From assembly GCA_946811185.2 (NCBI GenBank), contig OX328097.1:56883063-56947062 (forward strand): 64,000 nt of DNA. Direction: 5' to 3'. A program made the position numbers and the translations under genes. Below the pieces are notes generated by a model, which worked only from the letters and a program-made list of their open reading frames with translations, ran no database searches and was not told where the DNA came from. The DNA is from Hippopus hippopus (taxonomy: Eukaryota; Mollusca; Bivalvia; Cardiida; Cardiidae). Below are positions 1 through 10,345 of this stretch, in pieces (position 1 is the stretch's first letter; each line of letters starts with the position of its first letter).

Positions 1-333
1 GTTTGCCATCACAACTGAACACAATTCCTGAGTTATTTTTCTAATCTCTCAATGAATAGCTTGTTTCAATTCTTCAACAGTTTTTGGTTTAGATGAATAA
101 TATACATTTTCTTTTGAGTGCCCACAAAAGCAAAAGTTCAAAGGACTAAGGTACATGGAATGAGGGGACCAGACATTGTCAGTCCTGAAGGTGAAGTTTT
201 CCCGAAAGTTTCTTGAAGCAACAATACTAAATGTGCTGTATAGGTGCTGGTTCATATTTATTATGAAAATCCTATTCATGATGAAAATGTTACCTATAGG
301 TGGCGTTAAGTTACAGTGATCTGATTGGACCAT
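1..333 (-). pseudogene. DDE transposase fragment (Tc1/mariner-like), C-terminal part
   Basis: Reading leftwards, the open frame resembles the end of insect/mollusc DDE transposases. A degraded 'WSP-S--LSPLNF-F-G--KENVY' block, followed by a conserved 'KTVEELKQAI' stretch, matches the usual 'WPPRSPDLTPLDFFLWG--K-KVY' region. An in-frame TGA at 49-51 interrupts it. Family-like sequence (E-I-R-K-I-T-Q-E-L) continues past the stop to the window edge. The catalytic aspartate expected in 'SPDL' is lost. This is a relic, not a host gene. The N-terminal DNA-binding part is not visible. Confidence 0.6.
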
Positions 334-1145
334 TCTTTTTTAAACAAGGCAGAGAGACGCAAACTTTCAAAAGAGGCTTGACGTCGCAATAACCCAGAAT
401 GGACGTCATATAGAGCATATCATTTAAATGTTGTGAAAAAGGTTGATCTATTTATTTTACATGTAAGTATTTAAAGTACTTAAAATTGTATACCAAACAA
501 AACTGTAGTTATTGCAGAGTATTGTGATTTAAATTATAACGAGCTATGTACCGGTAGAAAAAAATTATCAAGGATTGAAACTGTATCAGATATTATGAAT
601 CACCCTGTACTCATTTTATGATTTTTTTTCCTTCACTTCACACATTTAGATACATCTCCAGGTTACTGTTTTTGGAAAACTTCGAAAAAATTGTCAAATT
701 GCTCATAAAAAGCAATTTCACATGTTCTCATAATATTTTCTGGACTCTAATATAATTGTGTTTAAGTTGCCAACAGTTTTGTATTAAGAAAGATTTTCAC
801 CAGGACCTTTATTCACTAACCATTCATAGTTTCATTCTTAATCTTATTCTAGATTTAGAAAGCAATTTGGTGTAGCCAAAATGATTCAGCCAATCAGAAG
901 TTGCTTACTTTCAAATTCAGAAAACTCTTGAAATTAGTTAAAAAAGATTGAAAATTGTCTTGCAATCCTGTATTTTAACGACTCTTAAGAAAATATGCTT
1001 TCCAAAAAACATTATAGGAAAGGACAACATGCTGGTAATCTTATTTGCTCAGACTATTTCACAAAAAGACCTGGCAGTTTAGATCATGATACATGTACTA
1101 CATGCTATAGTAAATAACATGTATAAAGTGTTGCTCAGCTTGTAA
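334..1145. other. intergenic, nothing recognised
   Basis: AT-rich sequence with only short open frames. I see no exon, RNA gene or repeat boundary that I can support. Confidence 0.5.
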
Positions 1146-1370
1146 TCCTCTAACAAACAATTCCATGTTTTAATGACGGTGAGGAAAAAGGCTTTTGGAA
1201 AAATTGCTGGAAATGGAGAAAATGCTTTTAACCTGCATTTTTTCTTTTTCCAACAGTACTTTTTACCCTTTTAAAGACAGTTCCAATCATGATGCACGTG
1301 TTTAATATGTCGTATGCAAATGCTTTTAGTTTAGACCAGTTGAAAATTGTGTCGTTTGGTAAAGAGTTAA
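1146..1370 (+). repeat. TM element (TTAA MITE), diverged copy
   Basis: A ~225-bp non-autonomous element. The left end is worn. The GGAGAAAATGC half-palindrome lies near 1215, and the right end 'GTTTGGTAAAGAG-TTAA' is intact at 1353-1370. It shares its right TTAA with the next copy. Confidence 0.7.
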
Positions 1371-1586
1371 CTCTTTACCACTCCACAAACTTTAGACTTG
1401 CCCAAATTAAAAGCATTTTCAGATGACAAATTATATATGGATCAAATGATTAGACTTGTCTCTAACACATTGTGGGAAAAGGAGAAAATGCTGGTTTCCA
1501 GCATTTTCTCCATTTTCCACAATGTTTTTCAACAGCTTGCTTTCTCAGGGTCATTCAAAGTCCGCATTGTGTGGTAAAGGATTAAA
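1367..1586 (-). repeat. TM element (TTAA MITE)
   Basis: It starts TTAA-CTCTTTACC and ends GGTAAAGGA-TTAA. The central palindrome GGAGAAAATGCTGG/CCAGCATTTTCTCC is intact. Orientation is opposite to the preceding copy, and the two abut at a single TTAA (1367-1370). Confidence 0.8.
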
Positions 1587-1914
1587 CCCTTTTTTTCCTG
1601 AAACAAGATTGCGGCAGCAAACATAGAAAAATAATCCTTGTGAACCAGTTCAGGGAATCAACATGAATTAAGATTCACTTTATGACTGCATGTGAAAAAA
1701 AATGGTGGTGATTCAGAAAATATGCAAAATGAGTGATTTCTCTTTCTGACATATTTTCAAAAGTGGTCTACTCCCAGAAAACACTGGCCATTTGCAGTTG
1801 ATAATTCAGTAAGTATCAGTGGACAAAGTTGAAAGGGCTGAACTTGCTTTGTGTTCCTTTTTCGGACAAGATTTTACAAAGTGCAGAAATTTTTTTTCTC
1901 TGTAATATAAATGT

Positions 1915-2110
1915 TAATCTCTTTTCGCGATGACAAAAGATTACAAATGAATTGTGCCATGAATGATGGAATTTGTCTTTGATAAGAGTTGAAAACATCA
2001 TGCAAAAAGGAGAAAATGTTGATTACAAGCATCTTCTTCTTTTCCTGCAATATTTTTAAAAGCCTTTTGGATCGGGTTCATTAAAACTGGGCATTGTTTG
2101 GTAAAGGGTT
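1915..2110 (-). repeat. TM element, diverged
   Basis: Recognisable by 'GGAATTTGTCTTTGATA', a decayed central palindrome near 2010 and the end 'TTGTTTGGTAAAGGGTTGA'. The right flanking TTAA has decayed to TTGA. Confidence 0.6.
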
Positions 2111-2205
2111 GACTCTCTACCAAACAATCACATTTACACAACCATGACGAAACAGAACATTGTGGGAACCAGCATTTTCTTCTTTTCTGTCAATGTTACC
2201 TACAC
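2107..2205 (+). repeat. TM element, truncated
   Basis: Head 'GACTCTCTACCAAACAATC' followed by 'AACATTGTGGGA' and half of the palindrome (CCAGCATTTTCTTC). The rest is missing. It abuts the preceding copy at the decayed TTGA. Confidence 0.5.
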
Positions 2206-2703
2206 GTAAGGATATAAATCCCATCAAAAGCCGTAATCTTTGACCATTTATGAAATTTTGTTACATGGTCACGAAATAAACAATGTCTCTCAGCAGTATT
2301 ACATTTTGTATGGTGACATTGCAGTAAAACTTACTTATCTTTTTTCATGCAAGTTGTCTAAATGTTGCATAACTTAAGCACAGAGTGGTTCAGGAGTACA
2401 TGTTGTAAGAAAGGGATTTTTTTGTGTGCTTTTACATGTGTAAGTGGGGGGACACATTATTATTAACTTTGTATTTTTAATTTTGTATACCCAGTCATAA
2501 AGAAGATTAAAATAAAGCATTTATTGTCAGTGTTGCTGGTAAACAACTCTGTGAGGTTTTTTGTTTATGAGTCAGTATTTTTTAACCCTAACCCTTGTAT
2601 AGACACCTTTTGACCCATCTGCACCAGAGGATTTGATAAACATGGTAATAAAAGGAAAATTTGCTTGTTATGAAAAACTTCTCCATTTATCATGATTGCT
2701 ATT
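2206..2703. other. intergenic, nothing recognised
   Basis: AT-rich and without a supported gene. 'CCCTAACCC' near 2586 is too short to be telomeric. Confidence 0.5.
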
Positions 2704-2932
2704 TTAACCCTTTACCACACAATGCGGACTTTTAACGATCATGAGAAAGAAAGCTTTTGAAAACATTGTGTGAAAAGGAGAAAATGCTGGTAACCAGCAT
2801 TTTCTCCTTTTCCCACGATATTTTCTATCATATCCAGGACAAATTTTGTCATTTGGGCTACCTTCAATTTGTCATCTGCAAATGCTTTCAGTTTGGATAA
2901 GTCTGAAATTGTGTCGTGTGGTAAAGAGTTAA
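2704..2932 (+). repeat. TM element, complete
   Basis: A 229-bp copy. TTAA-CCCTTTACCACACAATG at the left, GTGTGGTAAAGAG-TTAA at the right, and a perfect central palindrome of 'GGAGAAAATGCTGG' and its complement around 2800. TTAA duplications with CCC-type ends are the mark of piggyBac-class transposition. Confidence 0.85.
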
Positions 2933-2984
2933 CCTGTTTCCTTTATCTGTGGTATAATTGTGTGTATGTTTTAGTATTAACTTT

Positions 2985-3100
2985 GTACCAAACAATCTCA
3001 AGTTTGAACAACCCTTGAGAAGAACACTTCTGAAATTAATGTGGGAAATGTAGAAAATACTGGCACCTAGCAATTTCTCCATTTCCCATGAGTCAATTTT
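2985..3100 (+). repeat. TM element, truncated and diverged
   Basis: 'ACCAAACAATCTCAAGTTT', 'AATGTGGGAAATG' and a decayed palindrome identify it. The right half is missing. Confidence 0.5.
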
Positions 3101-3109
3101 TGACTCCGT

Positions 3110-3338
3110 TTAACTCTTTACCACACAATCCCGACTTTTAACGAACCTGAGAAAGAAGCCTTTTGAAAACATTGTGGGAAAAGGAGAAAATGCTGGTAAC
3201 CAGCATTTTCTCCTTTTACCACAATGTTTTCTACCCTTCCCAAACCAAATTTCAATTTTTCAGTCACACTTATTTTGTCGTCTGCAAATGCTTTCAATTT
3301 GGACCAGTCTATAATTTTGTCGTTTGGTAAAGAGTTAA
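3110..3338 (+). repeat. TM element, complete
   Basis: 229 bp, close to the family consensus. TTAA-CTCTTTACCACACAATCC at the left, CGTTTGGTAAAGAG-TTAA at the right, and a perfect palindromic core at about 3184-3216. The subterminal parts (CTGAGAAAGAAGCCTTTTG; GACGACAAAAT complement) match the other copies. Confidence 0.88.
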
Positions 3339-3344
3339 TTTTTC

Positions 3345-3403
3345 CCTTCAATTGCTTTCAGTTTTGATAAGTCTAATTTGTGTTCCATTTGGTAAAGAGT
3401 TAA
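3345..3403 (+). repeat. TM element, right-end fragment
   Basis: Only the terminal ~60 bp ('GCTTTCAGTTTTGATAAGTC' to 'TTTGGTAAAGAGTTAA') is present, just after a complete copy. Confidence 0.55.
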
Positions 3404-3974
3404 GGATAGGGCACCCTAATGGAAAACAGCTATTTCCACTATAATATTTTCGTACAAAATTTGCTATGATTAAAAATGAGTATTATTGTACTACTTTAAC
3501 CGAACCACTTTTTCCTTTTTTTCCTTCTTAGAATTATCATTTATAAACCTAAAACCACTATATTCTCATTATGAAGGGAGATAATAATTACCTCCCTTTT
3601 CAGGAAACTAACAAAAGTATTGACAAATAATTTCAAGATGGACATCAAAGGAATTTCTGGTCGGTTAAAAATGTGCAAAAGTATTATATCAGTATAAATC
3701 CTTATTTATCAACTTAGAAGAAATTTTATTCCATGTTGCACTATCCTTAATGGCCAGAAAGAGTTGAAGAGTCCAGAATTTAAATACAATATATGTATGT
3801 TGTGTTCATGTTCATTTTTGTTACCCTATTCATCCCAATCTGCTTGGTCCTTGCGTTGTTTGATTTTATGTAATGAACATTTTTCTAGAAAAAAGAATTA
3901 CAAAGTGTTGTGAACAAAAAAAAAAAAAAGGAAAGAAACAACAAGTGTTGTGAAAATAAAAAGCTTTTTCTTAT
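3404..3974. other. intergenic, nothing recognised
   Basis: AT-rich. It contains an A-run near 3916 but no recognisable gene or repeat. Confidence 0.45.
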
Positions 3975-4436
3975 TGGAACCGTCATCCCAAAATTAAGTA
4001 TTTTTATGAACCATTGGGAGAGGGCTTTTGGAAATAGTGGGAAAAAAGTGAAATTGTGGTATTCAGCATTTTCTTTTGTTCCTACTACGCTTTTTCTGTC
4101 TTTTCAAGGACATTTTATATTTGAGTCACATCTTATTTGTTGTGTTAAAATGTTTCAGTATGAGTCTAAAATTTTGTCGTCTTGTGAGAGTTACGTTAAC
4201 GTTCTCTTTCACTCAGTTTTTGGAACTCTTTACCAAACAGTCTAGAGTTTTAACAACCCTGAGAAAGTGACCTTTTGTAAACATTGTGGAAACTAGAGAA
4301 ATGCAGGTAACTACATTTCTCCTTTTCCCATATTGCTTTCTCCATTTACCAAAGCAAATTCCATCATTACAGTGGTATGAAATTTGTTGTCTGCAGTCTC
4401 TGAATTTGAACACATTTAAACTTTTGCCCTGTGGTA
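3975..4436 (+). repeat. two consecutive diverged TM elements
   Basis: The first (about 3975-4200) keeps 'GAGGGCTTTTGGAAA', 'CAGCATTTTC' and 'AGTCTAAAATTTTGTCGT'. The second (about 4225-4436) keeps 'CTCTTTACCAAACAGTC', 'AACAACCCTGAGAAAG' and a shortened palindrome near 4300. Short frames across them come from the repeats. Confidence 0.6.
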
Positions 4437-4568
4437 ACCGATCACTTTTCACTCCATTGCATGGCTTATTGTAAGTAATTACCTACCCATTTGCAATGTT
4501 TTGCATATCATTTAGAAAAAAGTTGTTTTTCTTTCCCTCAGATATTTCTCCTCATTTGTATCTACGTA

Positions 4569-4783
4569 ACCCAAGCCTGTGTTTTAATGACCTTGATGAA
4601 GAAGGCTTTTGAAAGCATTTCGGGAAAGGAAGGAAATGCTGGTTTCTAGCATTTTCTCCATTTTCCACAATATTTTCAACCAAATTTAAGAGGAATCGTG
4701 TTATTTGAACCACATTATTTTGTCATCTTTAAATGCTTTCAATTTGGACAAGTCTAAAATTTTGTCATTGCGGTAAGACGTTG
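4569..4783 (+). repeat. TM element, diverged
   Basis: 'GTTTTAATGACCTTGATGAAGAAGGC', a core with a TTTCTA centre, and 'GTCTAAAATTTTGTCATTGCGGTAA' define it. Both TTAA ends are lost. Confidence 0.65.
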
Positions 4784-4848
4784 ACGGTATGTCTAAAAGA
4801 TGTCTTTATGGTGAAGGATTGCACCATACCAAGGTTTCAAAAAATACC

Positions 4849-5078
4849 TTAACTCTTTACCAAATGACAAAATTTTAGACCAGTCCAAATTAAAAGCATT
4901 TGCAGACGACAAAATAAATGTGACTGAAAAATTGAAATTTGGTTTGGGAAGGGTAGAAAACATTGTCGGAAAAGGAGAAAATGCTGGTTACCAGCATTTT
5001 CTCCTATTCCCACAATGTTTTCAAAAGGCTTTTTTTCTCAGGGTCGTTAAAAGTCAGGATTTTGTGGTAAAGAGTTAA
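4849..5078 (-). repeat. TM element, complete
   Basis: A 230-bp copy in reverse orientation: TTAA-CTCTTTACCAAATGACAAA to TTTGTGGTAAAGAG-TTAA, with an almost perfect palindromic core at about 4974-5006. Confidence 0.87.
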
Positions 5079-5806
5079 ATGTTGTTTTTCAGTCTTGTTT
5101 GTTTGTTTTTTGTGAATGTTGATGTGTATTAGGACTTAAAGAGAGGAAAAATAGTGAGTTAGGCTATTTCAGTTGTTTTCCTTTTTCTATATGTTGAAAT
5201 ATTTTGTTCAAACGGTAGAAAATAGCAAAAAATGAAAAATATATAAACTATGTAAGAAAGTCTTGTTTTTTTGTAAGTTGTTCAGTTTTGTCCCAGTGAA
5301 TAATTACATTTTTATAATGGATTTCAGCCAAATAAAGAAGCCAATTGTATGGTAATTGCAACACAGATATCTTATGGAATAATGTGGCTATTTGTATGGC
5401 AGATTTCTTACCAAAGAATGATACTTGTTTATGGTAAATTTCTGACCACACAATGAGCAATATGTATAGATCAAGTGTTATGATTTTAAGAATGGTGAAG
5501 TGGTGTACTTCCGGCAAAGAAATGCACAGTGTAGGTGCATATCAAGCTACCACACGTCACAACTTGGCTGATTCTGTATCTACATCAACCGAGGTTTGCT
5601 GAATGATCAGGCTATGTGATACAGCTGAGGGACTTGATCAATGGATCTTTTGAAATTTGCGGAATGGTGGTTGAGGGTAGAACTTAAAAACATCAAGTCT
5701 TGGGTCACTTGAGGGTTTGGGTTAAAAATTAAGTCTTCAGGAGGTGTTGTCCATATGGGCAACTGGTGGCGACGATAAATAAATGCAAATTTAATCAATC
5801 AGCCTT
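5079..5806. other. intergenic; fragment of the 'TCGGCCGAGTTGTGAC' repeat
   Basis: Mostly unrecognised. 5508-5606 ('CTTCCGGCAAAGAAATGCAC...AGGTGCATATCAA...GCTGAATGATCAG') is a diverged relative of 10247-10345 and carries the inverted form of the CGGCCGAGTTGTGAC motif near 5558. Confidence 0.45.
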
Positions 5807-6994
5807 GTCATCCCCGGCCAAAAAGGCCGCGGGGATATGGTAATAGTGGCTGTCCGTCAGTCCGTCCTTCCGTCTGTCTGTCTGTCCTTCTGTACCACTT
5901 TCTTGTCTGGAGCATAACTCAAAAACTATTAGAGATGTAAACATTATACTTCACAGGTAGATAGATCTCATCAAGGAGAAGTGCAGTGCACAAAAACCAT
6001 AACTCTTGATTGTATAATTTAGGAGTTATTGCCCTTTTTTTTTCATACTTTAATTTTGTCCAGAAAATAACTCAAAAACTATTAGAGGAGTAAATGTGAT
6101 ACTTCACAGGCGGATAGATCTCATAAAGGAGAAGTGCAGTGCACAAAAACCATAACTCTTGATTGCATAATTTTGGAGTTATTGCCCTTTGTTATTTTTT
6201 CTTACTTAAACTTTGTCCAGAGCATAACTTGAACACTACATGAGATATAAACCTGATACTTCACAGGTTGATAGATGACATTGAGGAGACTTGCAGTGTA
6301 CAAGAACCATAACTTTTAGTGCCACGATGTAGGAGTTACTGCCCTTCATTATTGTTCATACTTAAATTTTGTCCAGGGCATTACTCAAAAAACCATTAGA
6401 GATCATGTATACATGATACTTATCAGGTGCATAAATTCCATTAAGGAGAAGTGCAGTGCACAAGAACCATAACTGTTGATTGCATTATTTAGGAGTTAAT
6501 GCCCTATGTTATTTTTCATACATAAATTTTGTCCGAAGCATAACTCGAAAAATTATAAAAGGTATCAATGTGAGACTTCAGAGGTAGGCAGATTTTGTGG
6601 AGGAGAAGTGCAGTACCATGATTTTGGAGTTATGTCCCTTTTTTAATTTTTGAGTCTCAAGGTTTCTTTGGAACATAACTCAAGCTGTATTTACTTCACT
6701 GCTGAATAGTTGAGTGCAATCAACAAGAATGATAACTCTACCTTCCATAATTTTATATTTATTGCTCTTTGTTGTGTTTCAGATTTTTTTCTGTCTGATG
6801 TGTTTACGCTTGACATCTATATAAGAAAAGTGTACCTTGTCAAAGTTTTTGTATTGTACTTTTTATTTAGCCAGAAAAATAATTCTTAAATCTACCGAAG
6901 CTGTTATAGCCTTTAAACCAACCTACAAGAAGACACACATCTTCTATTGAGCAACCATTCGGCGGGGGATTGCCATGTCACCATGGCTCTTGTT
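5807..6994 (+). mobile_element. Helentron-like non-autonomous element, family C
   Basis: The left end is a hairpin, ATCCCCGGCC-AAAAA-GGCCGCGGGGAT. A GTCC/GTCT-rich microsatellite follows, then about five ~155-bp tandem units each starting 'GTCCAGAGCATAACTC', with first letters near 5905, 6059, 6217, 6371 and 6533. The right end 'GGCGGGGGAT...CCATGGCTCTTGTTT' is complementary to the left terminus. Subterminal inverted repeats, a GTCY microsatellite, a tandem core and a 3' hairpin are the features described for bivalve pearl elements and Helentron-associated elements. No coding capacity. Confidence 0.7.
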
Positions 6995-7029
6995 TCTATG
7001 GTTGTGTCAAGCATCATCATGTTTTCAAA

Positions 7030-7236
7030 TTAACCCTTTACCAAACAATCCCTGGTTTTAACGACCCTGGGAAAGAAGACTTTTGAAAACTTTGTGAGAA
7101 AAGGAGAAAATGCTGGTTACCATGTTTTCTACCCTATCAGAGACCTAAAGCTAATTTGTGCAAATTCTGAATTTGTGGTCTGCAGATGCTCTCAGTTTGG
7201 AATAGTCTAAAATTTTGTCGTTTGGTAAAGAGTTAA
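7030..7236 (+). repeat. TM element with half of the palindrome deleted
   Basis: TTAA-CCCTTTACCAAACAATCC to TCGTTTGGTAAAGAG-TTAA, both TTAA sites intact. The core keeps only GGAGAAAATGCTGGTTACC and then jumps to ATGTTTTCTACCC. The right arm of the stem is lost, as expected from slippage across a hairpin. Confidence 0.83.
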
Positions 7237-7719
7237 GAAGGTAGTTTTTACAATATGCTTACTGCATTATTCTGTACAGAGGCTACACTCCTCAGAGCAA
7301 GAACCTCAAATCAGTATTATTATGGATACTTTTAAGATGTCATTCTTTACTTCAATCATACAATCCCTTATTTAGACGAACCTGAAGTAGGGGACACTTA
7401 AAAACATTCCGGGAAAAGAAGACGGTAATGGTAACCAGTATTTTCTGCTTTCCCTTTCACAGACAAATCCCATAATTTACTTGTTCAAATTCAGCTTCTC
7501 ATAAGGTGTTACAACTTCTTATTTGCTGATACAGACAAGCAGACAGTATTAGGGGAACGCAGTGTCTCATTTCCAGTCAATACAGTTTTTTTTTTTCCAG
7601 TCGGTCTAATACCAAAAAGTCATCATAACTGTAGATCCTGTAACTGCGTCTTACCAACAGATCATCCAAGATGTGCCAAAATTCTTGATGTCATGAAAAG
7701 ATCCTATTCCATTTGATTT
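7237..7719. other. intergenic with a worn TM copy
   Basis: 7345-7480 resembles TM ('CATACAATCCCTTATTTAGACGAACCTGA', 'GGTAACCAGTATTTTC'). The rest is not recognised. Confidence 0.4.
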
Positions 7720-7876
7720 TTAGCTCCATTGGCCGAAGGCCAGCGGGCTTATGTCATGGCCCGGTGTCCGCCATGCATGCGTCCGTCAGTCCGTGTGTGC
7801 GTGCGTGCGTGCGTTAACAACCACTGATTACCTTGTCAGAGTTTAAGAAATAGCTTTCAAGCCATAGATGTTGGGT
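7720..7876 (+). mobile_element. family B Helentron-like element, left-end fragment
   Basis: 'TTTTTAGCTCCATTGGCCGAAGGCCAGCGGGC' hairpin followed by a GTCCGTCAGTCC/GTGCGTGC microsatellite. The body is missing, and a second left end begins directly after it. Confidence 0.7.
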
Positions 7877-8890
7877 TTTTAGCTCCACTGGCCAAAGGCC
7901 AGCGGGCTTATGTCATGGCCCGATGTCCATCCGTTCGTGTGTGCGTCCGTCCTTCCGTGCGTGTATGCGTTAACTTTTTTTTCAAACTTCTTCTTCTCTG
8001 AAATTACCCATCCAAATTTGATGGAACTTCACAGAAATGATCCTGCCATGGTCCTCTTTAGAATTCCTTGAAAGAATTTGATTCCTTCAAAAACTCTGAT
8101 TGCCATGGCAACAAAACTGAAAAATATTGAACATCTTTGAACATCTTCTTGTCTGAAACCATAAGGCCCAGGGCTACCAAATTTGGCATGTAGCTTTATC
8201 TAATGGACCTCTATCAAATTCCTTCATATTATAGCCCTGGGGTCAAAATTGACTCTGCCCTGGAGATCACAAGTTTAACATGGGCTTCTATAATGACTGT
8301 AATTTAAAATAGTAATCAAGGGAAAAAACTCCTGTTATACAAGATAAAGTTTGTTACTATTTACCTCCCTTGATTGTCAAACTGTGCTTATATATTATTG
8401 GAGTTTGGTATTCAAGTTTTTTGGAGAGGAAATGTTCTGTTTTAAAGGAGAGTGATTTATTTTGATGCTAATGGTTATGCTCACATGAATGGAATGTTTA
8501 ATTTAAAGTAAGGTTTCTATCGCTCAAATTTTTTCAGAACTTTACCTTTCATGCTAATGAATAAACCTGCTTGTATTCACTGACATTATCTTTGCATTTA
8601 AAAAGATATGACTGTTTTTGTTTGGTGGGCCGGTGGAGGTTATGTTTTCAAAGTAAAAAGTTTATTACCATACAGACTTTTTATGCTGTATGTCTCTGTT
8701 AATGCCAATTAAGCGCATGTTAATTTTACTCTTTAAGAAATGACAACTTTTTTTTACTGTACCAAGTTAAAAGCCATTGCAAAAAGACAAATTGAATGTA
8801 GCTTAAATGACTATTTCTGTCTTTGATAGGTTAGGAAACGTTGTGGGAAAAGGAGAAAATACTGGCTGACAACATGTCCTTTTCTCACCA
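7877..8890 (+). mobile_element. family B Helentron-like element, right end lost
   Basis: Left terminus AGCTCCACTGGCC-AAA-GGCCAGCGGGC. The body is shared with the copies at 20540, 32843 and 51114 (for example 'CATGGCAACAAAACTGAAAAATATTG' and 'GGTCAAAATTGACTCTGCCC'). From 8722 it contains a worn minus-strand TM copy at the same internal position as in the 51114 element, so TM entered the progenitor before it spread. The usual right end GCCAGTGGAGCGATACAGGGCC is absent. Confidence 0.7.
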
Positions 8891-9837
8891 AAAAGAAACG
8901 CGGTGGTGCATGTCAGCAGAAATTTAACGCCTTTGTTATATGCGAATATCCAATTTGCAGAATTTGATCTCGAAGCAACCAGCAACAATTGTGTTGATGC
9001 ATGCACATGCTGATGTGATTAAAATGAGAATCAACACCGTTGTTGATGAATGTTTGACAGTGCGATTTTTCAATTCCAAATTCAATGATTCAAACATCTG
9101 GCTTCAGTTTTATTGTAAATCTTATCAGATTTATTAGTCATCATTTGCTTCATCCAAAAACTTTGACATTTTATAATATCAGTCGAACGTTGGCACCCTC
9201 ATGCGGTGCTCTTGTTGGTATTTGACGCCGGAACTGCCTTAATCCCGACTCAACCGAAAAGTCTTCTACATGTCCATCGCGAATTCTGTTCCTCTGATTC
9301 CCTGTAGAGCAACCGGATATCCCCTCAAGATATTTCTATTCACGACACCTCGGGGTTGTGCTTGATGAGGTATGCGACCGTTTCTTACCTGTTTCCCTCT
9401 ATTTTCATACCAGTGATAGCTGTAAACTCCGTTATGCTTTTCCACTCCCGAAGAGGTTTAGATTCATTGTCCCCATAGGTCAGATTCTTGTGACATACTG
9501 CTAAAGAATGATTCAGTATATAGCGTATTTGTAGAATGGGCACAGTATGAGCCGCCTTTGGCAATGGCTTACAGATAAAGTTTTAATTCTTGATATGTCC
9601 CAGGGATCGTATATAAGATCCCTGTATGTCCTAAGGCCTTTGTACAAAACATGCAAAAGCCTTTTAAAATGTGTTCCATAAAGGGGGGGGGGGGGGGGGA
9701 GTGCCAAAGTCCACATCAGTTGCCAACCATTTAATCATTGAAAGTCGTTTCAATTATCTGTCTTTTGAAGATATTCAAGATATTCCAGGATGGTCATCTG
9801 CTACAAAGAGTGCCTCTCTAATGACATTCACAGACAT
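8891..9837. other. intergenic, CpG-containing, nothing recognised
   Basis: Less AT-rich than its surroundings, with several short CpG-bearing stretches around 9200-9480. A 17-base G run lies near 9683-9699. No open frame looks like a real protein. Confidence 0.45.
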
Positions 9838-10345
9838 TGGCCATTCGGCATACCTCGGGTGATGGGAGCCATCAATTCCCTCGGCTGTATCTGTTCAAAT
9901 GGAAACGACCATTATACGGACGAGGTTAGATGTAGGTACGGAATCGGCCGAGTTGTGACAAGTGTATAACGGTCGTTTCCATTTGAATTGCCAATCACGT
10001 GATCTAATACATTGCGGCGCCACTGTAAGTCGTTTAGCAACGACATAAACAACCTCGATGAAGTTATTCACATCTATCTATCTGTCGGTGAAAACTTCGA
10101 TCGGAATTGATAAACCATGTTAAAAAATTAATGTACGAAATGTTTGTCAACTGAAATATAGTTAGAAAGATTTCGATAGAAAATTGAGACTCAAGTTTTC
10201 TTTTTTAAGAGGAGCCTTACAATTTTCAGAACAGTAAACCGGCGTATTTCCGGCGATGAAATGTACCGTTTAGGTGCATATCAATCCACCAGATACAGCC
10301 GAGGAAATTTGATGGCTCCCATCACCCGAGGTATGCTGAATGGAC
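9838..10345. repeat. inverted-repeat element with ~50-bp arms
   Basis: 9838-9891 ('TTCGGCATACCTCGGGTGAT' then GGGAGCCATCAA...CTCGGCTGTATCTG) is repeated in reverse complement at 10290-10345 with few differences. Inside, 9891-9909 (TTCAAATGGAAACGACC) pairs with 9968-9986, making a nested hairpin. The right arm is followed by a direct repeat of 'ATCGGCCGAGTTGTGAC' (near 9942 and 10384). No coding potential. It looks like a fold-back or TIR-type DNA element of unknown class. Confidence 0.65.

Noticed and set aside
49..333. Host protein-coding gene of 94 codons
   Set aside because: It matches the end of DDE transposases and has an in-frame stop within the homologous part.
2582..2596. Interstitial telomeric repeat (CCCTAACCC)
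   Set aside because: Only about one and a half units. TTAACCC elsewhere in the window is the TTAA plus the end of TM elements.
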